A stretch of 64,000 nucleotides of DNA from Pyrrhoderma lamaoense (lineage: Eukaryota > Basidiomycota > Agaricomycetes > Hymenochaetales > Hymenochaetaceae), in NCBI GenBank assembly GCA_002794735.1, contig NBAZ01000006.1, forward strand, positions 1,488,001 to 1,552,000. The letters are read 5' to 3'. The notes beneath the pieces were generated by a model that was given only the letters and a program-made list of their open reading frames with translations, had not been told where the DNA came from and ran no database searches. This document shows positions 35,882 through 45,502 of the stretch, piece after piece. Within the stretch, counting starts at the first letter, position 1; each line of letters starts with the position of its first letter. Made by a program: the position numbers and the translations under genes.

Positions 35882-36131
35882 CTTGATCTTCGAAAGCAAG
35901 GCACGTGCATGTGTAGTCGCAGTGTTGTCATGATGATGATACTTTACATTTAGTACTGGAGATAGTAGTCTAAGTAGATGTCCTCACAGGATACAGGAAA
36001 ACATAACCAGATTTTATATTCGGTACAAAATTACATGCTGCTACTTTCATTTTGAACAATAGTACATCTTCGTTTTAAATCAAAGCTCTGATTCCCCTAG
36101 TACACTAAAACCCGATATTAAGCCCATCCAT

Positions 36132-36970
36132 TTAGAGCCTAGCTGCGTCAACACCTTTTAGGGCAGCATCGTAGCGCTTAGCAGCCTCATCAAAGTTTAT
36201 AACATTCCAGATTGCCTTGAGGTACTATACATAAGGTTTGCAATTTAGTAATCATTCACTACAACCTTTGAACTAATGAATACATACGTCAGGCTTCACG
36301 TTAAGATATTGGAGGTAGAAGGCGTGCTCCCAGATATCAATGCCAATAATAGGAAGAAGACTGATGAGAGGGTCTTGGTTGGCGGTAGTCGCAATTTCAA
36401 GTTTCTTGGTAGTTGGGTTTACACCCTAGTAAATGAGACGATAAGTTGTCAGCTGCCTAGTAAATGTCATCTCATGCAGTGTCGATACATACGAGCCATC
36501 CCCAACCAGAACCTTGAATTCCAAGAGTTGCGGTGTTGAATTTCTGAATGAGATTCTCAAGAGACCCAAAGTCTGCCTTGATAGCCTGAGCAAATGCGGT
36601 GTTCTCGTCGAGTTTACCTCCTCGGCCACCCTTCTCTGGAGAGGGAGCAAGGTTCTTCCAGAATAGAGAGTGGTTGATGTGTCCACCACCGTTGAACTTA
36701 AGAGCACCCTGAAGGGCGATACGTTCTTTCGCAGATGCAGCCTTTGCGTATGCCTCCTCAGCAGCATTTAGTGCATTAACATAAGTCTGATGATGCTTGG
36801 TGTGATGAAGCTTCATGATCTGCTCTGAGATGTAAGGCTCGAGAGCATCGTAAGAGTAATCGAGAGGTGGAAGTGTGGCCTAATGTTAAATGGTGGGTAT
36901 ATGCGCCATATATTAAATAATGTCAAAATTCTAAGTTTTGATGGAGCTGAGGAGGAATGCATACCGTCAT
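36132..36970 (-). CDS. SOD2: Manganese superoxide dismutase, cytosolic type
   Basis: The enzyme converts superoxide to peroxide and oxygen. A two-codon first exon (ATG ACG) is followed by [60 protein letters not shown] and [11 protein letters not shown]. After an intron come [40 protein letters not shown] and the C-terminal [20 protein letters not shown] then [10 protein letters not shown]. Metal ligands are visible: His in KLHH, His in NHSLFW, and Asp and His in DIWEHAFY. The N-terminus lacks a mitochondrial presequence, so a cytosolic location is likely; fungi often have such a form. Three short introns, no frame damage, about 200 aa. Confidence 0.93.
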
Positions 36971-37828
36971 TTTCAGAATATGTTCTTGATGTACGACGAT
37001 GAAGGTTTGAAGAGAGAGAGATAGAAGATGACGACAGATACGCGTCCTTTATATAGAGATGACGATGCGATGGTGATATGATTGACTAAGATTTCTCTTA
37101 TCTCACGTGAGAAAAACTGATCAATTACTCATATTGACTGATATTCACTTTCTGTATAGAATATTCTCTCTTGTATAAGAGTTCTCGACCCCTTCTTTCT
37201 CAACAAGCCCGTACAAGGTTATTCGAGCTATTGGATAGATTTGGTCAAATCATTGAGTGATCACAGAGATAATTAATAGCTTATACTCGTCTCTCCTATT
37301 CATTTGAAGCGTTTCAACATAGTTAACACGTGATGTCTTCTTTCTTTCCTTCTTCATTTTATAAAGTAGTAAAAGCGTATATATGTTATACATTACTCTG
37401 CAAGAGGGTGCCCTATCCAATACTTAATCACAGAGGCTAGATCATACCTTCAGCTACTGTGATGATATGCTTCTCGTCGCTACATGCAATAAATTATACA
37501 GATCATAAAAATGCAAGCCAGAATACCGTCTTATTAGTACCGGAAACCAAATAACCGGGTAGTCTCTATCTACAGGTACGTGTTAATATGACTGAAGCTT
37601 AAAGAGCTAACACGGCTTCTAACCTGTAGATAAAATAATAATTACTTGCCAATAAATTCATATATATTTAATAAACCCTCAAATAGCAAAATGCTCTTGA
37701 ATCTTCAGATTGTGGCTCATCTCAGGTGATAAACCAATTGAGACCCTAAAACAATGATGAAATTTAGTATGATAACATATCGGCGTTTACGCCATCTAAT
37801 AAGGAGAGATGATGGCGTTAATCTATAC
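36971..37828. other. Intergenic stretch, no gene seen
   Basis: The left part carries the SOD promoter and the right part the 3' end of the hydrolase. Short tracts of T/C and AT runs occur. Nothing else is supported. Confidence 0.35.
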
Positions 37829-38881
37829 TCACATTGGTTCTCGAAATTTTGTTAATTTGCGTACAAATGCCGAGACGCGATGCATCACTTCTTCTTTATT
37901 CTCAAAGTGCAGGGAATGGCTTCCCCTTCAATAATGTGGAACTCCGATCCAGGAAAACAACGCTTTATTTCCCTTTCCATCCCCTGTAAATCAACCTGTA
38001 CGTCCAGTTCACCGCATAATGTCAAAATAGGGAGGGTACCGCGCTGACCGAACTCAAGTAGGCGCTTTGGGTCTTGCGATCGAGTCAAGACAAATCGTCT
38101 GTGTTGAGTTGATTGGAACGTCGCCATGCCTCGCCATAGCGCACGTGTCTCCCATGGTACTGCGTCGGTTCTGTTGAACAGAGACTTTTCAAAATCCGAC
38201 ATTGTTGCCTCGGCCTGTGACGCGTCCGTGTCCGAAGTGAATCGAGTTACAAGGTCGACAACTAGAGGTGTACCTATTTTCTGAAGAATAGATCCAAGGT
38301 AGGGGCATGGTGCGATGTAGATTGCTCCCGAAATTGTGCGCGGGGGTAAATGAGCTGCGATGTCCGCTACAACCGTGGCTAAAAGGATTTATATATTTTC
38401 AGGTTTGATTTATCGAGCAATTGCGTATGCAAGCTGACCTCCGAGACTCCTTTTTAAGAGATAAAATCAATGCGAATGCCGATAGATGATGCTCAAAGAA
38501 CATACCATCCAAGAACAATGGGTCTATGCAGTTTGTATGCTCGAATGACAGTTGCAAAATCATCCGCATATAGCTTCGAGTCATACCCCTCAGCAAACTC
38601 TGGTTTCCCACTTCTTCCATGGCCACGCATATCGTATCTAACCTTTTTTTTACCAGGGCTAATGTGTTAGTATCTAAGGAGTCGCTATAATTAAAGTGAC
38701 TAACTAGATAGTATTGACTTGCATATCGTACATCGTCAAAAATGTTATCGTACACGGCACCAGACAAAGCAAGACCATGTATAAAAACTATTGCCGGCTG
38801 TGAGGGGTCTCCCGCAGCTTCAGCATAAATCGATGTGCCATCTGAGGACTTCAGTATCGTTGCTGACTTGGGGAGAATCAT
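37829..38881 (-). CDS. Alpha/beta hydrolase
   Basis: The ATG at 38881 gives MILPKSATILKSSDGTSIYA EAAG. The fold signatures follow: AIVFIHGLALSGAVYDNIFD (oxyanion loop HG), then after an intron VRYDMRGHGRSGKPEFAEGY and VIRAYKLHRPIVLGW, then after another intron SLGGQLAYAIAR, which completes the nucleophile elbow G-W-S-L-G-G. The C-terminal half includes TISGAIYIAPCPYLGSI, TLPILTLCGELDVQVDLQGM (acid residue region) and EFHIIEG followed by SHSLHFENKEEVMHRVSAFV with the catalytic His. One base is missing in the C-run at 37923-37926; adding it joins EFHIIEG to GSHSLHFE and extends the protein to the TGA at 37829. Substrate is unknown. The family is certain; the specific role is not. Confidence 0.85.
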
Positions 38882-40030
38882 GATAAGAGGGTGAATGAAG
38901 GATACCGAGCTAGGTGTAAAAGGTTCATTCTTATATATCAGCAGGTGGTACGTTTCAGGTTCGGAAGTTTGGCTGAGAGTTAACAACCCCTTTGCCGGAA
39001 GTAATAAAGACAGATAGATGAATTTAAGAGATCTACTGTGGAGATTATGATGATACCGATACTGTAAAAGTATAGAGAACCCACGGGAATGAGATGATCG
39101 ACGTGGAACGGACCGTGAGAGACAAAAAATGGACCACCTTTCTTCCCAGATCTAGAGAACTTTCGTGACTTTAGGCGAATGTAGCGGCTACCGATCAAGA
39201 AAACCACAGAGTATTACAGTAAAGACGGGCCCGGTTCCCTGACTTATTTATGAGATGAGACATGTAATTATTATCCCATTGAACTAGAGCAAGGTTTATA
39301 TGAACTTTATTTGGTTCTCAATTCACCAAATAGCGCTGAGAAGTTTAGGTCTTTTCCGTGAATTACTTCCAAAGAACCAATGACAGTGTTTTCTGACCAT
39401 GCTGCTCGTCTTCTTTGAGAGCTTTCTAAGCTTGTCACTTTTATCCGAGACGAAGATAAGAATTTGTAGCCCTTTTCTGCTACAGCTTGTTGCTGATTAT
39501 AAGCAAGATATATAATTGTAACAAGTAATTAAAATTTGTGATACCTGAGACATATATGATAAAGCATTCTTTCCATCATATTAGATTATGGCACCTTCTT
39601 GATGATTTGATATTACATGAACATGATTAATGACTGGGTACGATTCTAAGCGGATCAGGCCTAGTCTGGCCACCAAATTCTTGTTAGTCAAACTCCTCGG
39701 AGTAAAACGCATCCCGGTACTTGCATTACGGTCACAAAAGTGAGCCGAAGCTGGACATATGTTTCATTGTCTACATGGCGATGAGATGAAGATGTGACGC
39801 ACAATCATGTATATGTACATGTACTTACTGTAACTATAGTATAGCTACTAGCTACAACACCGAGTGATGAGAGGTAACGTGTCACACTAGTACATGTAAC
39901 TACTTTTGCAAGCCTCGATTGAGGAGACCGGCCCTAAACAGGATCATCGCTGTCGATCACCTTAAAGCCTTGAGTAAAATTTTTCATACCCTTTCGTCTG
40001 GATCTCCTCACTTACATGCATCCATCACCA
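38882..40030. other. Intergenic stretch, no gene seen
   Basis: No ORF with a motif. Contains an ACATGTACATGTAC-like stretch near 39812. It leads into the snoRNA-containing region. Confidence 0.35.
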
Positions 40031-40384
40031 TGCGTCTTCTGCGAGTGAGTCTCAGTTTCTTCTCCGTTTCGCACAAGATGACACTTTAGTCATTCCCAAA
40101 CATAAGAGTGCAAAGCACCGTGATCCTTTCATTTTTGTCATAGTTACCCTGATGCGTTAATGCTATGTCGCGTACTGCTACCTGCTTATAACCAGTCATC
40201 ATCGCAAATTTACTAATCATTCCATTAATTTTATCAGGACGTACACGTTAAAATTTAATTTCCAAGTCGCAGCCATATACTACCTCCTGGTTTTAGATAT
40301 TTAGGTTTCAACAATGGACGAAAGTTGTGAATATTGTTCGTAATTCCATCGCCTCTTCATCTTACATTCAATCTCTTTATTGGT

Positions 40385-40476
40385 TGAGAGGATGATATAC
40401 TATCAATCAAACTAGAGTATCTGAGTTGTCCCAATTGGACACAAAGATTTTACTTTATCTGTCAATCCACTGATCA
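40385..40476 (+). ncRNA. Box C/D snoRNA candidate, snR55/U33-like
   Basis: A box C-like GATGATA at 40391 is followed by an internal CTGA at 40421 and a box D CTGA at 40470-40473. The 12 bases ATCTGTCAATCC at 40457-40468, one base before box D, are perfectly complementary to the conserved 18S segment GGATTGACAGAT. The fifth base upstream of box D faces the first U of GGAUUG, which fits yeast snR55 (18S Um1269) and human U33. Box C is imperfect and no terminal stem is obvious, so exact ends are uncertain. Confidence 0.6.
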
Positions 40477-40619
40477 TGTTCCTGTGTATCTTTTTTACGC
40501 ACATTGTCACAAAATTGATGTCTAACCCTGATCTTCAGTCATATGTTCAACGCATGCAGTAGCTCTTGGGAATTAATGGATGGTTGTCATTGACTGTGAG
40601 TATGCATGCCTTTTCCCCC

Positions 40620-40712
40620 CTTAATGATGATCAATGGAGTTACCGCCTGACGTCCCCTTGAGGGATCAGTGTGACGATTATTCCATGGCTGTTTTTTTAT
40701 TTTTCTGAATTA
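40620..40712 (+). ncRNA. Box C/D snoRNA candidate, snR77-like
   Basis: Box C ATGATGA is at 40624-40630, box D' CTGA at 40647-40650, a C'-like GTGACGATT at 40671 and box D CTGA at 40705-40708. The bases directly before D', TGGAGTTACCGC (40635-40646), pair with the universal 18S segment GCGGTAATTCCA over 12 positions with one G-U. The fifth base upstream of D' faces the U of GCGGU, equivalent to U578 of yeast 18S, the known target of snR77. Ends are approximate. Confidence 0.65.
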
Positions 40713-40835
40713 CTCTAGAAGCTTTCTCTTTCATTCAATACTTTTTTCTGACACTTTTCATAGACTTGACTTCATATGTTCAATCTTGTCGGTTTGCTGG
40801 CTAAAGTGAGTTTTACCTTCCTCTGCTTTGTCGAA

Positions 40836-40920
40836 CGTATGATGCTTTACACGACGGTCTACGTATGCATTACTGCCGAAAATGCCCGCACAGCTCAATT
40901 TCTCGGGCACCTCACTGACA
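40836..40920 (+). ncRNA. Weak box C/D snoRNA candidate
   Basis: A box C-like ATGATGC at 40839-40845 and a box D CTGA at 40914-40917 are spaced like a box C/D snoRNA, between the snR77-like candidate and the one at 41074. I could not match the bases before box D to an rRNA site over more than about eight positions, so this is a layout-based suggestion only. Confidence 0.25.
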
Positions 40921-41073
40921 TCTTTTCATCATTTACTTGTTTCACGTCCTTACTGACCATCATCCTCTTGTAGTGATTCAACACTTGCTTCCAGACTGTG
41001 CGGAGCATCATATATGAACAAAGGTTTGTACTTCTTCAAAGTCCATCAGTTATCCTTTCGTTTATCCCTTGCG

Positions 41074-41157
41074 TGTCTGATGATACCTCTTAAATAAATC
41101 AACTAGAAGCTGTTCCTGAGCTTTTAGAGCTATGATTGCTTTCAACGTTCTGATTCT
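41074..41157 (+). ncRNA. Box C/D snoRNA candidate, target unknown
   Basis: All four boxes occur in order: TGATGA at 41078-41083, D' CTGA at 41116-41119, a C'-like TATGATTG at 41131 and D CTGA at 41150-41153. Length about 80 nt is typical. The antisense segments before D' (CTAGAAGCTGTTC) and before D (GCTTTCAACGTT) did not match any rRNA sequence I can recall, so the target is open. Confidence 0.5.
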
Positions 41158-41470
41158 CTCTGATTATGGATATCTTTTTTTGGACAACTGAACTGATCGT
41201 CCATAGAAAGCTTTTCATTGATAATTGCACTTACTGTTCACCATTCATGCACACACATATCAACTCAAGTACGTCTTTTTGAAAAATTTAATGATGGATT
41301 TGTGTTGATTCTCCTTTTCAGACTTTGACGGACGAGGTATAAGCATAGCATGATCCTCTTGAAATAACTCGAGATTGACGTCATGACCTTTCCAAGGAGA
41401 AGACTGGATTATTTCATGGAAAATTTTTATGTTCTTTTTATGTTCTAGTTAGCGGAGATTAGGCAGTAGG

Positions 41471-41967
41471 GAAACTGAGCTTGCATCGTGGCCCTCGGGG
41501 GTGGGCATCGTTTTTCCCATTAGTTTGTTACACTCATCTTCAGTTTGGAAGATTGAATATATACTTATAGGAGAAATATATAATTACGTTATTGAAAGGA
41601 AATAACCATACGATTTTTTTATGCGACCTTCCGTTCTTCTAAAGATAAAACAAACCAAATGCTGTCCTTACCCAAATATCGAGGATGAGCGTTCGACCTC
41701 TTCTTATATCCCGATGCATGAAATGACCCCTATCCGTCTTATTATGGAAAATCATTTTTTTGAGGCACTCATATCATCGAACTTTTACCCATGAAGCATC
41801 CACCCACAAAGTTGTGGGCATTATACAAGCAAGATTGCAATAGAAATTCCCGTGTTGACGTTTTGAGATGAAGCGTTTCTTCTACGCAAAGTCATCCGTA
41901 GTTTCTCTACAACAGACAGACATCAGACAGGCGCAACATCAACAAGTTACCTACGTCTCATCCCGGC
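41471..41967. other. Intergenic stretch, no gene seen
   Basis: No coding or RNA signal recognised between the snoRNA region and the dehydrogenase pseudogene. Confidence 0.3.
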
Positions 41968-43022
41968 ATGAACAAGATCTCCTGGTTCCAGACCCAATCT
42001 AACACCAATTCCCGAGGTCCAAGCTGCTCTTCGTGCTGCATCAGATCTCTCATTTATCTCTCCTGTAACTCTCCTTCAGAAGGAATTCTCCTTAAAGGAC
42101 GTGTTGCAATCGTCATTGGAGCACAACGTGGTCTAGGTCTTGAAATGGCAGAAGCTCTTGCAGAAGCAGGGGCAACTGTCTATTGTTTGGACTTACCTGG
42201 AAACCCGGATCCATCATTCGAAGCGACGAGATTGTATGTAGAGAAGATGAAAGGACGTACTCCTTCCTCGCGGTTGGAATATACCAGTGTTGATGTGACA
42301 AATCAAAAGCTATATGGGAATTAGTAGCGGAGATCGCGAGAAAAGAGGGTAGATTGGATGTATGTGTTGCTGCAGCGGGAATATTGAGAGGGGAGGAATG
42401 TCTAGATTATAGTGCCGAGGGATTTGAGCAACTGATGCGTGTGAATGTGAATGGTGTACTGTACACTGCCCAAGCATCTGGTCGACAGATGTCTAATTAT
42501 GGGACTCCAGGAAGCATCGTTATTATTGCATCCATGGCTGGAAGTGGTACCCTTAGGGTGCTAGTCAACAGGTTCTAGCCAGTCATTACCAATAATATCA
42601 CTTTTTAGGCCAGCACTGTGTTGCGTATAATACAAGAAAATCTGCAGTCATCCAAATGGGGAGGAGTATAGCTAGCGAACTTGAAATCAAGAAAACTCGA
42701 GGTAATACTCTTCCTCCAGGATACATATATATAGCTTATGTCATGACCAGCTTACAGTCCGTGTATAGTTCAATTACATTCGTTCTTTTGCAGTTTAACC
42801 GCGGCGTAACTCAACAAGCAACCACATTTATTCGCAAAATAGTTGGATCGGAATCCATTGGGTCGTTTGGGACGTCCTGATGAGCCTCGTGGCGTTATTG
42901 CTCTTGGCTTGCATCTGATGCATCTGTACTGGAAGCGAGTTAGTGTACTTTGTTTACTAATGCTCCGAGGAAACAGACATTTCTCGACGCATAGTATACT
43001 CATAAGGTGTAGACATCATGCG
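41968..43022 (+). pseudogene. Decayed duplicate of the short-chain dehydrogenase at 43972
   Basis: This copy is near-identical to the downstream gene over long stretches (for example RGLGLEMAEALAEAGATVYC, EATRLYVEKMKGRTPSSRLE, FEQLMRVNVNGVLYTAQASG). The start is rearranged: the mitochondrial-like leader is missing and a few codons are lost at 42022. A base is lost at 42310 (NQKLYGN then stop), whereas the sister has NQKAIWELVAEI. The 3' third is badly degraded: the substrate-loop and C-terminal region survives only as pieces (HLDASVLEV-type order is broken by a 5-bp loss near 42922), and the final VSGGHHAW is gone. It keeps one G at 42391-42394 that the sister lacks. It is a broken tandem duplicate rather than a second gene. 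Confidence 0.8.
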
Positions 43023-43971
43023 TAGTAGAATACTTAGTTTTCTAGAAAGGCTGACTGTTACATACTTCATTCTTTCGAGAAAAACAAATTTCGGAATAAC
43101 ATGAATGTAAAAAGCTTTGATATACATTGTTAGTACAAGAGTCAAGTGATAAATATAGAAATGATGTATAACTCGTCTAGCAGTAGCATATGCAATTGAT
43201 CTTTGAGCGTAAAATTATAGTATATTTATTTATATGATTTACCCAACGTTTTAGATATATACAGCAAACTTTGGTTGTCTATGTCCTTTTTTTTCAACTA
43301 CCCTTGCAAAACTGTATCATTTTCTGATCTATAACTCCCCGGAAATTTACATCTGACCTTCCTGGACTATCTACTTGATTCACATCTTGAGTTACAAAAA
43401 TAGCCAAAGCAATTCCCGGAACGAATTTGTGACAAACACTAACTCTCCCTGAAGATGGTAAACATCGCCACTTTGGCACAGTGTCGTCTTGAGAGAAAAG
43501 ATTGTAAAGAAAAAGGTGAAGAAAATGTAAGAAATCTTGCTCAAACCATTTTTACTACATTTTTAATAAGCTTAGAATTCCCTGGACTAGACCCAAGCCC
43601 TAGCACGGAACTACAGGCCTAGGCTTTTTGGAAAGATCTTATATGTATTCAAGATTGATTGAGTAAAGCTATTACGCACCTATGTTCGAATAATATTAGA
43701 TGGAAACACGATACACACGAAAGTACATAATCAATAGAAATATCATCCACATGACTAAATACAGTTTGTGCTAATATTCCCGTGATCAAATTAGCCAATT
43801 TCTGTTTTTCAACCGAATATTTTAAGTGTACATCCATCATCAAATAACTTTTGAATGCGTCAAATGACCACCATCATTCTCTTACCAACGGCCCGTTAAA
43901 ATCAATTGACCCCTATATAATGGGTTGTTTACATTCGAATAGACATACATTCTCGCTGGAACAGTATTACA
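43023..43971. other. Intergenic stretch between the dehydrogenase copies
   Basis: AT-rich with no motif-bearing ORF. It includes the promoter of the downstream copy. Confidence 0.35.
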
Positions 43972-45175
43972 ATGAGACTCCCTATTTTGAAGTTCAGGTC
44001 GGGACATCTACCAATCACAAGACCAGCCATACGCTCTACTTGTCAAATAGGCTTGAGGTCAGCAGCTGCTTCTCGCCCCTTTTCTGTGTCTTCAAAAGCT
44101 TCCGAGCTTAAACCCCAACCTAACATTAATCCCCGAGGTCCTGTCGGTGTCCAAGCTGCTCTTCGTGCTGCATCAGATCCCTCATTCATTGCTCATGCAA
44201 CTCTCCTTCAGAGAGAGTTCTCCCTTGAAGGACGTGTTGCAGTCGTCACTGGAGCGCAACGTGGTCTAGGTCTTGAAATGGCAGAAGCTCTTGCAGAAGC
44301 AGGGGCAACTGTCTATTGTTTGGACTTACCTGGAACCCCGGATCCATCATTCGAAGCGACGAGATTGTATGTAGAGAAGATGAAAGGACGTACTCCTTCT
44401 TCGCGGCTGGAATATGCCAGTGTTGATGTGACAAATCAAAAGGCCATATGGGAATTAGTAGCGGAGATCGCGAGAAAAGAGGGTAGATTGGATGTATGTG
44501 TTGCTGCAGCGGGAATATTGAGAGGGAGGAATGTCTAGATTATAGTGCCGAGGGATTTGAGCAACTGATGCGTGTGAATGTGAATGGTGTACTGTACACT
44601 GCCCAAGCATCTGGTCGACAGATGTCTAATTTTGGGACTCCAGGAAGCATCATCCTTATTGCATCCATGAGTGGAAGCGTAACAAATAGAGTATTAATTT
44701 CTAAGTTTTCTATTGATATAAGCTGTTCTTACCTTTATGATAATAGGATCAGCACTGGGTTGCGTATAACACAAGTAAATCTGCAGTCATCCAAATGGGA
44801 AGGAGTATGGCCTGTGAGCTTGGGCCCAAGAAGATTCGGGTCAATACACTTTCTCCGGGATACATATATACAGCGTATGTTATATGATATTGATTGTACG
44901 TATACTTACACCATTGACCATTGTTTATTATAGCTTAACAGCAGCGTATCTGGATAAACAACCACATTTATTTTCAAAATGGTCTGATCAGAATCCACTT
45001 GGCCGGTTAGGACGACCCGACGAGCTGCGCGGGGTTGTTGCCTGGCTTGCATCCGATGCATCTACATTCTGTACTGGTAGCGAGTGAGTTTACTAAGATT
45101 CACTGACATTGCGAACAAGACTAACCCTTTCTTATGTATAGCATCCTTGTTAGTGGTGGGCATCACGCCTGGTAA
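43972..45175 (+). CDS. Short-chain dehydrogenase/reductase with mitochondrial-type leader
   Basis: The protein starts MRLPILKFRSGHLPITRPAI and has an Arg/Ser-rich leader containing ASRPFSVSS, which suggests mitochondrial import. The Rossmann part is clear: GRVAVVTGAQRGLGLEMAEA (TGxxxGxG cofactor loop), CLDLPG, SVDVTNQ, DVCVAAAGILRG (NAG-equivalent AAG), VNVNGVLYTAQASG, IASMSGS (catalytic Ser), then YNTSKSAVIQMGRS-like sequence with the YxxxK pair, VNTLSPGYIYT, NPLGRLGRPDELRGVVAWLA SDAS and the end ILVSGGHHAW. This resembles the sorbose-reductase/mannitol-dehydrogenase group of NADP-dependent SDRs; the substrate is not certain. One G is missing at 44524-44526 compared with the decayed sister (GGGG there), which would restore ILRGEECLDYS. 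The tyrosine exon is interrupted by introns and read by eye. Confidence 0.82.
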
Positions 45176-45502
45176 TATGAAATACTTTCTAGTACATCTT
45201 TAGGGATTTTCTTTGAGTATCACGGAATCAAGTGTGTATAATTATATGTGTGTCTGTTACAACACATCTTCATATACCAAGGGGCTAAGAGTATCAATGG
45301 CTGTCACTAGTAAGATTTACGTGTGTGCAGATATATAATGTTTTACAACGTAACAAGGTAAGAAAGTTGGTATATTCGACGGTATAATTCTGATAAGTAC
45401 AAATGTAAAACAAATACAATTTTTGATCTAGCGTGACTTCATCCAATAGCTATATGTTATCATTATGCATTCTCATTTGATTGTCGATTTATTTCTTCTT
45501 GC
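45176..45502. other. Convergent 3' region
   Basis: Spacer between the dehydrogenase and ATG7, AT-rich, no gene. Confidence 0.4.

Larger units (their letters stand above)
40031..41470 (+). other. Probable non-coding snoRNA host region
   Basis: This 1.4-kb stretch has no long ORF but is rich in splice-like signals (many GTGAG/GTATG donors with T/C-rich tracts) and in box C (TGATGA) and box D (CTGA) motifs in the correct order. Two candidates have guides complementary to conserved 18S rRNA sites. The likely layout is a non-coding transcript with snoRNAs in its introns, as described for several filamentous fungi. Exon borders cannot be fixed by eye. Confidence 0.5.
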
